Positions 1 to 9,602 of a DNA stretch of 64,000 bases are shown piece by piece. The position numbers were made by a program, and so were the translations under genes. The DNA lies in contig CALFVU010000016.1 in NCBI GenBank assembly GCA_937928085.1, forward strand, positions 32,184-96,183. The letters run 5' to 3'. The notes beneath the pieces are model-generated. The model saw nothing but the letters and a program-made list of their open reading frames with translations, had not been told where the DNA came from and did not search any database. This DNA is from an uncultured bacterium (GTDB lineage Bacteria > Spirochaetota > Leptospiria > Leptospirales > Leptonemataceae). Position 1 is the stretch's first letter. Every line of letters starts with the position of its first letter.

Positions 1-1364
1 TCTCTTAGATCTTTCCACGAGGTATGATTATCTCCAGTCCATAAAGCAGAATATTTTTGTAGTCCTACAGTTCCAGATCGAGATAAAATAAAAGGTCTTT
101 TTTTTAATTTTTCAAAACTTTTAAATGTTGCTTCTGCTTGTAGATTAGCGTAAATATTTCTTGTATATAAATGGCTTTGTTTTTCGTGCTGAATATCATG
201 GCTAAGTGGTTCATCCACTTTGCCCATAAATAATACGGGTTCATTCATATCATTCCAGATTCCTTCTATTCCCATTTTTAAGAAATTCGATACTAATTTT
301 GACCACCATTCTCTTACTGTTTCTTTTAAAAAATCTGGAAAATGTACTTTTCCCGGCCAAACTTTTCCTATAAAAAATTTTCCATTTGAATCTGTGCAGA
401 AATATTTTTTTTCAACTCCTTCTTGATAAATTTCATAATGACTATCTATAGCAACTCCAGGATCGATGATAGTAACCAGTTTTATCCCTGATTTCTTTAG
501 ATTTTCTATCAATTTTTTAATGTCTGGAAATCTTTTTTGATTCCAAGTAAAAATTTTATATTTATCCATATAATGAATATCTAAATAGATAGCATCTAAA
601 GGTATATTATGTTCTTTTGCTTTTTGCACAATTCTATATACCTCTTTTTGTGTTTTATATGACCATCGAGATTGATGATATCCTAAACTCCAGATAGGAG
701 GTAAGAATGGATAACCGATTATTCTTAAATAATTTTTATAAATTTCTTCTATATTTCCATAAAATAGAAAGAAATCTACTTGTTTACTTTCTCTTTTAAA
801 ATAAAAACTACAATCAATTTCGCATTTGTAAGGTGGCTTTTGATTAGTTTTAATACAAATTTCTAATGGATAAGAGGTATAGAAAAAAATTCCCAAGTGA
901 GTGTTTGTATTCTTTCTACGAAGAAGTAAAAACGGAAAAGAAGCATAGGGTTGATTTTTTAATAGATAAAAATAGGTATCGATATTTCTTAATATAAACT
1001 TTCCTTCGTTTCTAAGATAATCACCATTGATAGCACCTAATCCATAAACGTTAATGTTATCGTAAAAATATAATTTTAAGAAGTTGGGATCTTCTAAGCT
1101 ATTTACAACACCTGTAAATAATAATTGATTTTCCAAATCAAATCGAATATTTCGAGTAGGAGGGTCAAAAATAAATCGAAAAAATTTTTTTTTGGCTATG
1201 ATCTTATTTTCAGCATCTTTAAAAATTAATACATTTTGTTTTGGTTCCGTAATATAGATTGTGGGAACATCCTCCATACCAAAAAAACTAAAACGAAATA
1301 CATTTTTACCATAAGTGTGTAATTGAAATAAATTTTTAAAATTCTCTTGCACTTCTTTATTCAT
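1..1364 (-). CDS. GH31 family alpha-glucosidase, C-terminus beyond left edge
   Basis: Reading the minus strand from the ATG at 1364 gives one uninterrupted frame of 454 codons that runs off the left edge, so the C-terminal part is missing. It is glycoside hydrolase family 31: GYHQSRWSY, LDIHYMD and the nucleophile motif WNDMNEP (catalytic Asp about residue 372) are visible, and the frame exits within the family's WTGDN motif. Family members hydrolyse alpha-linked glucose or xylose residues. No signal peptide is seen, so it probably acts in the cytoplasm on maltodextrin-like or storage glucans. The start lies 18 bp from the divergent membrane gene at 1383, so any promoters must overlap. Family is certain; exact substrate is not. 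Confidence 0.9.
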   Translation of the reverse strand, partial: MNKEVQENFKNLFQLHTYGKNVFRFSFFGMEDVPTIYITEPKQNVLIFKDAENKIIAKKKFFRFIFDPPTRNIRFDLENQLLFTGVVNSLEDPNFLKLYFYDNINVYGLGAINGDYLRNEGKFILRNIDTYFYLLKNQPYASFPFLLLRRKNTNTHLGIFFYTSYPLEICIKTNQKPPYKCEIDCSFYFKRESKQVDFFLFYGNIEEIYKNYLRIIGYPFLPPIWSLGYHQSRWSYKTQKEVYRIVQKAKEHNIPLDAIYLDIHYMDKYKIFTWNQKRFPDIKKLIENLKKSGIKLVTIIDPGVAIDSHYEIYQEGVEKKYFCTDSNGKFFIGKVWPGKVHFPDFLKETVREWWSKLVSNFLKMGIEGIWNDMNEPVLFMGKVDEPLSHDIQHEKQSHLYTRNIYANLQAEATFKSFEKLKKRPFILSRSGTVGLQKYSALWTGDNHTSWKDLR

Positions 1365-1382
1365 ACAAAATTACGTTTTTTT

Positions 1383-2174
1383 ATGATTTTTTTTTTAATT
1401 ATCTTTCTTATCGGTATTTTTGTAATCTATCTATTTTTTTTTCTAAGACGTTATGATTACAACAAAAAAAAAAGAGTTCTCTTAATGCGGTTTGTAATGA
1501 TTGGAATTAGTTTTTTTTTCACTTTTCAACTATTTTTTCCTGTTTATTATGTTCACGATCACAAAAAAAAAGATTTCCAAAATGATCTTCAAATAATGTA
1601 TAAAATGTATGATGTTCCTATCGATCGAATTGATTACCAAGTCAATGATCCAAAATCGACTGAATGTTATTTACTACTAATTCAGAATCCAGAATTTTTA
1701 CAAAAGTGGAGAAAATCTTGTTATTTATTATTTCCTGTAGAAATTTCACTTTTTTTATCTAATTATTTAGATTTTTTAAAACTTCATTTAGTGTTTTTAA
1801 AAAATTTGGGATACAATGTAATAATTGTGTCTGAAAATCAGTATAATGCTTTAAGCTTATTTTTGGGATTCGATTTTTTAGAGATTCAAGAAATTATTTT
1901 AAATCAAGAATTATATCGTCCACTTCCTTTTATTTGGTCTATAATTGAACCTAGAGTTTGTTATTTTTTTCAACCTAAAGAAATTTGTGTCCAATACGAA
2001 ATAACAAAATTTATTCAACGTAATGAAATTTATGAAAGAGTCCAAGTAAACACAAAATGGATAATCAACAAAAAAGATCTAAATAAAATTTCTAAACATT
2101 CTTTCGAGATATTTCATCAAATTGGGAAGCGCTCAAAAAATTTTTTATTTAAAGAAATTATTTTAAGAAATTAG
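1383..2174 (+). CDS. hypothetical membrane protein
   Basis: I do not recognise this 263-residue protein. The N-terminus has two hydrophobic segments (about residues 2-20 and 36-55) separated by a lysine/arginine-rich loop, followed by a mainly soluble domain rich in Leu, Ile and aromatic residues. I prefer the ATG at 1383 to an in-frame one at 1347, because the latter would overlap the divergent glucosidase and adds a basic tail before the first membrane segment. It reads towards the 3' end of argG (convergent). No catalytic motif is apparent. Confidence 0.6.
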   Translation: MIFFLIIFLIGIFVIYLFFFLRRYDYNKKKRVLLMRFVMIGISFFFTFQLFFPVYYVHDHKKKDFQNDLQIMYKMYDVPIDRIDYQVNDPKSTECYLLLIQNPEFLQKWRKSCYLLFPVEISLFLSNYLDFLKLHLVFLKNLGYNVIIVSENQYNALSLFLGFDFLEIQEIILNQELYRPLPFIWSIIEPRVCYFFQPKEICVQYEITKFIQRNEIYERVQVNTKWIINKKDLNKISKHSFEIFHQIGKRSKNFLFKEIILRN

Positions 2175-2211
2175 CATTCCTCGTTCAAGTTCAAACTATA
2201 GAACAAGTGTT

Positions 2212-3486
2212 TTATAAATTGTTTGATAGTAATAAATTATTTCTAGCATTCTTTATACTTATATTTTGAACTTCTAATTGTCCAATTCTGTCTTCTTCTG
2301 TAAATTCTCCAAGCGTTCTTTCCATAGATAAAGCTTCTGGATCGTAATTACTGCTTGGAGATTCAGTTTTTAAGATGGTATAATCATTTCCTCTTCTTAG
2401 TTCTATTGTAATTTTTCCGGAAAGAATACTAGATAATTTTAGTAAAGTTTCTTTAATTGTAGTTGCTTCTAGGTCATACCATTTTCCTTCGTATAAAAGT
2501 CTGCCTAATTTTCTGCCTAAAGTATAATATAAGTCTAATTCGGATTCATTATAAAAAAGTTGAATAAGCCTTTCGTAAACGATATGAAGTAAAGCCATTC
2601 CGGGGGCTTCGTAAACTCCTCTGCTTTTTGCATCGATGACTCTGTTTTCAACTACATCACACATACCCATACCATGTCTTCCTGCAATTTGATTTAATGT
2701 TGAAAAAAGTTCATATTTTGTAAATACTGGTTTGTTATTGATTTTTACGGGAATTCCTTCTTGAACTTCTATTACTACTTCCTCGGTTGGAATAGAAAAA
2801 TTATGATCCCAGAAAGGAACTCCCATGATTGGAGTAACGATTTTCATAGATGTATTTAGGTTTTCTAAATCTTTTCCTTCGTGAGTGGCTCCTAGCAAGT
2901 TAGAATCTGTGGAATAAGCTTTTTCTACAGAAGACTTATAAGGTTTTCCAATTTTTTCTAAATACTCGGACATTTCTTTTCTTCCTCCTAATTCTTTTAC
3001 AAATTGTGGATCTAACCATGGTTTGTATATTTTGATCTCTGGAAAAAATAATTTTCCATATCGATAGAATCTTTGTATATCATTCCCTCTATATGTACTT
3101 CCATCAGCAAAAATTTGTATGTTTTCTTTTTTCATTTCTGTAATAATAGATTTAGTTGTAACTGCTCTTCCTAATGGTGTTGTGTTAAAATATTTTAGTC
3201 CTCCCGCTTGAATATGGAACGCACCACATCGAATCGCAATCAAACCCTCTTGTGATAGTTCTTCCTTTATATCTAAAATCTTTGCTTTTTTAGCACCATA
3301 ATAGTAAGCAATATTTGGGATTTGATTAATATCTTCTTCGTCTGGTTGTCCTAAATCTGCAGTATAACAATAGACGATAGCTCCTTTTTCTGACATCCAC
3401 TGGACTGCTGTTCTTGTATCTAATCCTCCAGAAAATGCTAAAGCTATTTTTTGTTCTTTTGGAATTTCTCTTAAAATGGACTTCAT
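2212..3486 (-). CDS. argG: argininosuccinate synthase
   Basis: Condenses citrulline and aspartate with ATP to argininosuccinate, the penultimate step of arginine synthesis, in the cytoplasm. The ATP-pyrophosphatase loop AFSGGLDT lies at residues 17-24, and DGSTYRGND (about 128-136) and EKAYSTDSN follow. The 424 residues align in my memory with the longer Escherichia coli-type enzyme (447 aa) almost throughout, including LGQPDEED, NTTPLGRAV and KSRG(I/V)YEAPGMALLH. Most other bacteria carry the shorter, more distant form. No argH or other arginine gene is adjacent. The gene is monocistronic and convergent with the membrane gene at 1383. Confidence 0.96.
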   Translation of the reverse strand: MKSILREIPKEQKIALAFSGGLDTRTAVQWMSEKGAIVYCYTADLGQPDEEDINQIPNIAYYYGAKKAKILDIKEELSQEGLIAIRCGAFHIQAGGLKYFNTTPLGRAVTTKSIITEMKKENIQIFADGSTYRGNDIQRFYRYGKLFFPEIKIYKPWLDPQFVKELGGRKEMSEYLEKIGKPYKSSVEKAYSTDSNLLGATHEGKDLENLNTSMKIVTPIMGVPFWDHNFSIPTEEVVIEVQEGIPVKINNKPVFTKYELFSTLNQIAGRHGMGMCDVVENRVIDAKSRGVYEAPGMALLHIVYERLIQLFYNESELDLYYTLGRKLGRLLYEGKWYDLEATTIKETLLKLSSILSGKITIELRRGNDYTILKTESPSSNYDPEALSMERTLGEFTEEDRIGQLEVQNISIKNARNNLLLSNNL

Positions 3487-3615
3487 AAGTTCAATTTTTT
3501 TTGATAAATCATAATGTAAATTCGGGTTGTTGGAAAATAAAAAAAAAATTAGAATTGCTCAATTTTGATAACTTTAAAAAATTATATTATTCAAAAAATA
3601 AAACTTTTGTAGTTT

Positions 3616-5094
3616 ATGGAAGCTAACAAATTGCACGGTAGTTCGATTAAAGATGAAATAGAAATTCAAGAAATTAAAGATTTTAAAGAGGGAGTCATAC
3701 CATTTTTCGAAAAAGTCCAAGAAAATGCTAAAATGCTAAACAATGTCTTGAATTCAAATATAATGACTAATGAAGAAAAAAAAGCAATTTTTTATGATAT
3801 CAAAGATATAGAGTTTAAGATTAAAGAGATCCAAAATAAAGCTAGAAATTTAGTAATTGAGTTATCAAAAGATACGATTTTAAACGAAGCACAAAGAGAA
3901 TATTATGCTTTTTTTTCTGATCAAATCACAGAGGTTAAAATGAACTTTGTAATTTTGGTATTACATTTTATTAAGATTAAAGAGTTTTATGAAGCTTCGA
4001 TCGAAGCTTTGAATTTTATAAAAAAAATTGTATTTAGTAAAATATCTCCACAATCTTATTTTTACCAACAATTCGTAGATTATCAGTTAAAAACCATCTT
4101 TATTAAAATGCATAAGATTGATTTATTTTTAAAAAGATTATCTCTAATTCTTGCTTACAAAAAAGTAGACCAAACGGAAAATACAAAAATTTATAACTTA
4201 GTCCAGTTTTCTCCCTATATCGATTACCGATATTCTTTAATTTTTAAAGAAAATTTGTCAGATTATATAGAAAAATTTTTTAGAAGAGAAAAAACTGAAG
4301 CAAAACAAAATGTTAGTATTCACAAAAAAATTCTTACTTCAGAGATAAAAGAAACTATCCAATCAAAAACATATATTCAGAATAACATGCTCAATACAAG
4401 CGGGAAATATTTATGGAATTCTTCTTTGTATTACTTCTTAACTTATGATCCTGAACAACTCAAAAAAGAAGAGATGTGTTTTCAGAATGTATTTTATATA
4501 GATAATCACTTGGGTGCTACGCCAGAATTAGTTAAGTCCCAATTAATTCGTTCTTTTTTGAGAAATAAAACTACTTTTACCATAGAAGAGGCGAAAAAAA
4601 GATATATTAATTTTTTAGATTCTTTATTTGCTATTAATCAGCAAATCCTTTGTTTAAATTTTAAAATTAAAGAAGAATTTTCTTTGCTTTTTATGTATCA
4701 TTTAGGACCGACTGTTTTTTATTCAATTATAAAGCAATATTTACAAGATTTAAAAACGGGATATTTGCATCAAATTCAATCTAAAAATCTGATTAGAAAA
4801 TCAATTCCTTTTGAGTTTATAAAAAGATACTTATTTGATTGGTGGATCCAAAATATTTTGAATCCTTTATCCGAAGAAGACAGGAACAATTTTACCAAAT
4901 ACAATCAATTGAATTTACATATACAAAGATTTATTTTTGATATATCAAAAAAATTCAAATCTCAATTTCCAAAAGAAGAAGTTATTTGGGATAATCCTAA
5001 ATTTCAGGATTTTTTAAAACAAAATGTGGGTATTGTAAATCTTCTTTTAGTACAAAGATATAGAAATCTTTTTAAACATTTTGAGATCAAGTAA
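3616..5094 (+). CDS. hypothetical protein, helical
   Basis: A 492-residue protein I do not recognise. It has no signal peptide or convincing membrane segment. The first 110 residues are charged and heptad-like (Lys/Glu/Ile rich), suggesting a coiled coil; the rest is predicted largely helical, with many Phe, Tyr, Lys and Ile. It is divergent from argG, and its stop lies one base from the convergent stop of the cysteine-rich gene at 5096. It is probably a lineage-specific cytoplasmic protein; function is unknown. Confidence 0.6.
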   Translation: MEANKLHGSSIKDEIEIQEIKDFKEGVIPFFEKVQENAKMLNNVLNSNIMTNEEKKAIFYDIKDIEFKIKEIQNKARNLVIELSKDTILNEAQREYYAFFSDQITEVKMNFVILVLHFIKIKEFYEASIEALNFIKKIVFSKISPQSYFYQQFVDYQLKTIFIKMHKIDLFLKRLSLILAYKKVDQTENTKIYNLVQFSPYIDYRYSLIFKENLSDYIEKFFRREKTEAKQNVSIHKKILTSEIKETIQSKTYIQNNMLNTSGKYLWNSSLYYFLTYDPEQLKKEEMCFQNVFYIDNHLGATPELVKSQLIRSFLRNKTTFTIEEAKKRYINFLDSLFAINQQILCLNFKIKEEFSLLFMYHLGPTVFYSIIKQYLQDLKTGYLHQIQSKNLIRKSIPFEFIKRYLFDWWIQNILNPLSEEDRNNFTKYNQLNLHIQRFIFDISKKFKSQFPKEEVIWDNPKFQDFLKQNVGIVNLLLVQRYRNLFKHFEIK

Positions 5095-5095
5095 A

Positions 5096-5743
5096 TTAGT
5101 ATAAGTATTTTGGTATGATTTTTGACTCTTTTAAATGCGAGGGTAGTAAAACAATAAATGTTTTTCCTGTTTTTCGAAATACACGCCTTAATTTTCTCGA
5201 AGTCTCTAAATAAGTTTCGTATTCTTCTTGTCTTCGAAGCATAATTTTTTCCCAAAAGCTGTAATGAGAATCAATGAATTCTTGACGAATGTCTTTGTAT
5301 CGGTTGGTTAAGGGACATTTTATGATGTTTGTGTCGGGATCTTTTTCAGTAAAAGCTTGAATAAATGTAAGGCCAACAAATACTCCTCTTATATCAATAT
5401 AAGGTTCTAAAGGGAATGTTCTACAAGAAATACTTCTTTGTTCACGTATGCAAAATTGAAACCCCTTACATTCGCAAAAAATTTGATCTTTATTTTCTTG
5501 TTTTTTAATTTTTTTATCTTCTTTTGTAAGGGGAATCCATTTTTTCCATAAATCCCCTTTTGATTGTAAATATTGCAATTCTGCTTTGTATAATAACGGA
5601 ACTGCATTTTCAACAGAACAGCAGTAAGGAATTCCCTTGTTATAAGGTTTGCATAATTCACCACAATCATAATCGGTGATTTCTTCGTTTAGTAAAGAAT
5701 AATAATATTCGATTTCTTCTATGGTAAGAGAATGAAAACTCAT
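5096..5743 (-). CDS. cysteine-cluster protein, YkgJ-like (CxxCxxCC type)
   Basis: 215 residues with eight clustered cysteines: C27 and C31, the pair C41-C42, C90 and C92, C98 and C107. The pattern DCGELC...YCC...FCECKGFQFC...SCRTFPLEP resembles the zinc- or iron-binding YkgJ/UPF0153 proteins. The metal and role are unknown. A Lys/Glu-rich linker (about 71-88) separates the cysteine groups, and the C-terminal half is basic and helical. It is divergent from miaB with about 60 bp between starts. I am sure it is a gene; the family link is by pattern only. Confidence 0.65.
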   Translation of the reverse strand: MSFHSLTIEEIEYYYSLLNEEITDYDCGELCKPYNKGIPYCCSVENAVPLLYKAELQYLQSKGDLWKKWIPLTKEDKKIKKQENKDQIFCECKGFQFCIREQRSISCRTFPLEPYIDIRGVFVGLTFIQAFTEKDPDTNIIKCPLTNRYKDIRQEFIDSHYSFWEKIMLRRQEEYETYLETSRKLRRVFRKTGKTFIVLLPSHLKESKIIPKYLY

Positions 5744-5803
5744 AATCTCAAAAATGTTTTAAAAAAGTTTTCTTTTAAGATATATCGATTTTTTTGGTAT
5801 TTA

Positions 5804-7141
5804 ATGAAATCAAGTCAAATTTTTATAGAAACTTATGGCTGTCAGATGAATGTGTATGATTCTGGGATTGTGAAAACACTATTTCTAAATCAGGATTTTA
5901 CTTTATCTGATTCTGTTGCTACAGCAGATGTAATATTAATTAACACTTGTGCTGTAAGGGAAAAGGCTCAAGAAAGAATTTACGGAAGGCTTCAATCGTT
6001 ATACCCTTTAAAAAAAAGAAATCCAGATTTAATTATTGGTATTATTGGTTGTATGGCTCAAAATTTGGGAGATGAACTATTTGCGATGGGACTACCTATT
6101 GATTTAGTGGTAGGGCCGGATGAATACAGAAGACTACCAGAAATTGTAAAAGAGATAAAAACTCATCCTGAAAGAAAATTTCAATTAACGCGAATTTCTT
6201 CTACAGAAGTATATGATGACATTCAACCCGAAGTTATTGAAGGATGCTCTGCTTTTATTACTATCATGAGAGGTTGTAATAATTTTTGCTCTTTTTGTGT
6301 TGTACCATATACAAGAGGAAGGGAAAGAAGTCGAAGACCAGATTCTATTGTAAATGAAATTAACCATTTGGTTACACAATATCATATAAAAGAAGTTACT
6401 TTGTTGGGACAAAATGTAAATTCTTATCAATTTGAGCAATATGACTTTACGGATTTAATAAAAATGATATTAGATCAAACAGATATTAAAAGAATACGAT
6501 TTACTTCTCCCCATCCTCATCATTTTCCGAAAAAATTGATTCAATTAATGGTTCAAGAAAAAAGATTTTGTAATTCTATACATCTACCTTTGCAATCCGG
6601 ATCAAATTCTGTTTTAAAAAGAATGAATCGAGACTACACTAAAGAAGAATATTTACAACTTGTAGAATATATAAAATCAGAAATTCCTAATGTGGGTTTA
6701 TCTACAGATATTATTGTTGGATTTTGTGGGGAAACCGAAGAAGATTTTTCTGAGACTTTAGAAGTAATTAAAAAAGTAGAGTTTGATATGGCTTATATGT
6801 TTTATTATTCAGAAAGAGATCATACAATAGCTAAGAGAAAATATAAAGACGATGTACCATACGAATTAAAAATAGCAAGACTTAATCAATTGATAGATTT
6901 ACAAAGCGAAATTTCCAAAGAAAAAAATAAAAAAGAAATAGGAAAAGTTTATGAAATCCTAATAGAAGGAAGAAGTAAAAAATCAAATAAAGAGTGGATG
7001 GGTAGAACTGATTCTGGAAAAGTAGTCGTTTTTTCTGATTTATCAAATCAATATAAAATAGGTGATTTTGTAAATGTCCATATAATGCATTCAACTAAAG
7101 CTACATTATTAGGAAAAATACTAGAACCTTCTTTTGTATAA
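5804..7141 (+). CDS. miaB: tRNA-2-methylthio-N6-dimethylallyladenosine synthase
   Basis: Radical-SAM methylthiotransferase that adds the 2-methylthio group to isopentenyladenosine-37 of tRNAs reading codons that start with U. The UPF0004 domain carries the three cysteines of the auxiliary cluster (C13 in YGCQMN, C49 in NTCA, C83 in IGCMA). The radical-SAM motif is C158-x3-C162-x2-C165, and a TRAM domain ends the protein. I take the ATG at 5804 (445 aa, the normal length), because the open frame back to 5732 only adds a non-conserved Phe/Lys-rich stretch. No Shine-Dalgarno sequence is obvious. The partner miaA is not in this window. Confidence 0.96.
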   Translation: MKSSQIFIETYGCQMNVYDSGIVKTLFLNQDFTLSDSVATADVILINTCAVREKAQERIYGRLQSLYPLKKRNPDLIIGIIGCMAQNLGDELFAMGLPIDLVVGPDEYRRLPEIVKEIKTHPERKFQLTRISSTEVYDDIQPEVIEGCSAFITIMRGCNNFCSFCVVPYTRGRERSRRPDSIVNEINHLVTQYHIKEVTLLGQNVNSYQFEQYDFTDLIKMILDQTDIKRIRFTSPHPHHFPKKLIQLMVQEKRFCNSIHLPLQSGSNSVLKRMNRDYTKEEYLQLVEYIKSEIPNVGLSTDIIVGFCGETEEDFSETLEVIKKVEFDMAYMFYYSERDHTIAKRKYKDDVPYELKIARLNQLIDLQSEISKEKNKKEIGKVYEILIEGRSKKSNKEWMGRTDSGKVVVFSDLSNQYKIGDFVNVHIMHSTKATLLGKILEPSFV

Positions 7142-7160
7142 AAGTATTACTTCTCAAATT

Positions 7161-8372
7161 TTATACTTTTTTTATTATTGTAGCAATTCCCATTCCTCCT
7201 CCAATACATAAAGTTACTAATCCATACGTTTTATTTCTTCTATGGAGTTCGTCGATCAAAGTTCCCATAAGAATTGCACCTGTTGCACCTAAAGGATGTC
7301 CTAACGCTATAGCTCCACCGTTCACATTTACTTTCTCTGGTTCTATATTTAACTCTTTCATTATATAAATCACTACCGCAGAAAATGCTTCGTTGATTTC
7401 CCATAAATCAATATCTTCGATGTTTAAATTTGCTTTTTGAAGTGCTTTTTTGGAGGCTGGAACAGGTCCAGTAAGCATAATCGTGGGTTCTGTTCCCACT
7501 ACTGCTTGAGAGATAATTTCAGCTTTTGGTTTTAAATGATATTTTTTTAACGCTTCTTCGCTTGCTAAAAGCACCACACCAGCACCATCTACGACCCCTG
7601 AGGAATTTCCTAAAGTGTGAATATGATTAATTTTTTTTATTTCTGGATAGGATTTGAGTGCGATTTGATCAAATTGTTTTTCTCCGATTGTTTTAAAAGC
7701 AGGAGGTAAGCTTGATAAAAAGGCAAAATCATTTTCTATTCTTGGATGTTCATCTACTTCTACAAAACCTTGATTTGAGGAAGGTAAGGGAATGATACTA
7801 TTTTTAAAATAACCATTTTGTATTGCATAGTTAGCTTTTTTTTGACTTGATTCTGCAAATAGATCTGCTTCTTCTCGGCTTATGTTATGAATTGTAGCCA
7901 ATAGATCAGCTGAAATTCCTTGAGGAACTAAATGATAATTGTTTTTTATAGTTTCGTTTCCTAAATTTAAGTCAAGCCCTTCTATATCAGAACCCATCTT
8001 TACTCTACTCATAGATTCTACACCACCCGCAATTACTAAATCCATCATACCAGAACCGATCATAGCGGAAGCATTTTGAATCGCTTGTAATCCGGAACCA
8101 CAAAAGCGATTTAAAGTATATCCCGGTACAGAAATCGGAAGCCCTGAAGCTAAAACCGCATTTCTTGCAATACAAAATCCTTGTTCACCTACTTGTGTTA
8201 CACAACCTAAAATGACATCATCAATTTTATTTGGATCAATCTGATTTCTTTTTATAATTTCTTTCAAGCAATAAGCAGCTAAATCAATCGGATGGATATG
8301 AGCAAGACTACCTCGTTTTTTGCCTTTTCCTCTTGGTGTTCTAACTGCGTCTACTATATAAATTTTTTGCAT
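7161..8372 (-). CDS. thiolase (acetyl-CoA C-acyltransferase)
   Basis: A 403-residue thiolase that cleaves 3-ketoacyl-CoA to acetyl-CoA or runs the reverse condensation. Seen: the active-site NRFCGSG with acyl-accepting C91, [15 protein letters not shown] with H359, and the C-terminal CIGGGMG with C389, so all catalytic residues are present. Length is normal. It stands alone on the minus strand, convergent with miaB. With two crotonase-family genes in the window it most likely serves beta-oxidation, the main carbon route in Leptospira. A biosynthetic acetoacetyl-CoA thiolase cannot be excluded from sequence. Confidence 0.93.
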   Translation of the reverse strand: MQKIYIVDAVRTPRGKGKKRGSLAHIHPIDLAAYCLKEIIKRNQIDPNKIDDVILGCVTQVGEQGFCIARNAVLASGLPISVPGYTLNRFCGSGLQAIQNASAMIGSGMMDLVIAGGVESMSRVKMGSDIEGLDLNLGNETIKNNYHLVPQGISADLLATIHNISREEADLFAESSQKKANYAIQNGYFKNSIIPLPSSNQGFVEVDEHPRIENDFAFLSSLPPAFKTIGEKQFDQIALKSYPEIKKINHIHTLGNSSGVVDGAGVVLLASEEALKKYHLKPKAEIISQAVVGTEPTIMLTGPVPASKKALQKANLNIEDIDLWEINEAFSAVVIYIMKELNIEPEKVNVNGGAIALGHPLGATGAILMGTLIDELHRRNKTYGLVTLCIGGGMGIATIIKKV

Positions 8373-8611
8373 AACACAAATCCTTTATGTTATGTGATTT
8401 TTCAAGTTGATATTAGTGTCAATTATAAAATAGCTTAAATCAAAACATTATGTGAATTTTATAAAAATTTTTAAAGTATAACTTAAAAAAATTATAAAAG
8501 GACTCAAAATGATTTTTGATGAGAATAAAGAATTAAAAAAATAATTTAAAAGTTAACTAAAATTCAATCATTCCTGAGAAAAAAACTTTTATTTTCCCCT
8601 ACATTTTTTAT

Positions 8612-9118
8612 ATGAACCATCAAGACGAATTTCGATTAAAAAAAATTCATTATTTTGGCATCAATTTAAAAGCAAATCTTTATCAAGAACTAATACACCT
8701 TTCTTGTGGAGACCTCAACGCATTTTTGGAATATTTATACGAGAAATACAAAAATCGGATTTTGCAATTAAAAATAGCACCTGTGAAAGGAACGGCGACA
8801 GCAGAGTATCAGCCAAGAGATAGCTACAAGAAAGTGAGGTTAAGGAAGATCAAGCCGACATTATGGCAGAGTTATTGGGAGTTAAGGTTGCTAACGGGTT
8901 ATACAATAAGCTACATTATCAGGGTATTTTTGGAATGGGAGTTACGAGAGAGGGGGAAGGAAGTAGAAAGTTTATTGCCGGCGATAGAGATAGAGGGTGA
9001 TAGGAGACTACGATATCGGTATCCATCCTCTTATGTGGTAGGGAATAGGTATTCTTTGCGTAGGGTGTGTGAGCGTAGGCAGAGAAAGGTTTATGTCTCA
9101 TATTGGGATGATTCTTGA
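8612..9118 (+). CDS. DUF1564 family protein, copy 1
   Basis: 168 residues of the DUF1564 type known to me from Leptospira, where the function is unknown. Recognisable blocks are LSCGDLNAFLEYLYEKY, KIAPVKGTAT, YQP, LWQSYWELR and GYTISYIIRVFLEWE; each recurs in the gene at the right edge (63.5 kb). Base composition changes abruptly inside the gene: I count 28% G+C at 8641-8780 but about 44% over 8781-9120. There the codons favour AGG, GGG and CTA and the protein is Arg-rich to its end. No Shine-Dalgarno precedes the ATG. It is flanked by 239 bp and 161 bp of AT-rich non-coding DNA. Confidence 0.85.
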   Translation: MNHQDEFRLKKIHYFGINLKANLYQELIHLSCGDLNAFLEYLYEKYKNRILQLKIAPVKGTATAEYQPRDSYKKVRLRKIKPTLWQSYWELRLLTGYTISYIIRVFLEWELRERGKEVESLLPAIEIEGDRRLRYRYPSSYVVGNRYSLRRVCERRQRKVYVSYWDDS

Positions 9119-9279
9119 GAAAAAAGATTGATATTACATTTATTTTATTATTTCTTACAACTATTATGACTCAAAATAATATATTTCTATAAATCATCTT
9201 TATTTAAAATTTCTGTAACATTTAAGTATCTGTTGAAAAAAAGTTTACAATTCTTCAATTACTAAAATTTGGTGTAAAT

Positions 9280-9567
9280 ATGAACGAACAAAATACAACA
9301 GAAAACCAAAATGAGATATCAGACCAAAAGCATGAAAAACAGGATCAAAAAGTTAATCAAAAAATAAGGTTCAAGAAAAGGGTTTTAGAAGTTAGAGGAC
9401 TAGAAATTAGTTATAAGAATCCAGAGGTTTTGCAAAGATTTATAACTAAAACGGGCAAAATCATTCCTAGAAGATTATCAGGTACTTCAGCAAAGCTTCA
9501 AAGAAAAATAAGTAAAGAAATCAAAAGAGCAAGAATGGCTAATTTGTTACCTTTTACAAAAAGATAA
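9280..9567 (+). CDS. rpsR: 30S ribosomal protein S18
   Basis: Small-subunit protein that binds with S6 on the platform of the 30S particle. Residues about 31-95 match S18: [35 protein letters not shown]. At 95 residues it is longer than the usual 75-80 because of an N-terminal tail rich in Gln, Asn, Glu and Lys (residues 1-28). It is not beside rpsF, ssb or rplI, its usual partners, but stands 35 bp before sucA, so it may be co-transcribed with the suc operon. Whether the genome holds a second S18 cannot be told here. Confidence 0.93.
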   Translation: MNEQNTTENQNEISDQKHEKQDQKVNQKIRFKKRVLEVRGLEISYKNPEVLQRFITKTGKIIPRRLSGTSAKLQRKISKEIKRARMANLLPFTKR

Positions 9568-9602
9568 TTGTTAAAATTTAAAATTATATTTTAATAATAA
9601 TT

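Noticed and set aside
5004..5255. Minus-strand frame overlapping the ends of two genes
   Set aside because: It lies antisense to the end of the gene at 3616 and overlaps the conserved cysteine gene in another frame; no recognisable product.
8509..8544. 11-codon frame with AAGGA before it in the gap ahead of DUF1564 copy 1
   Set aside because: Too short and isolated to support; could be a leader peptide but nothing around it suggests attenuation.
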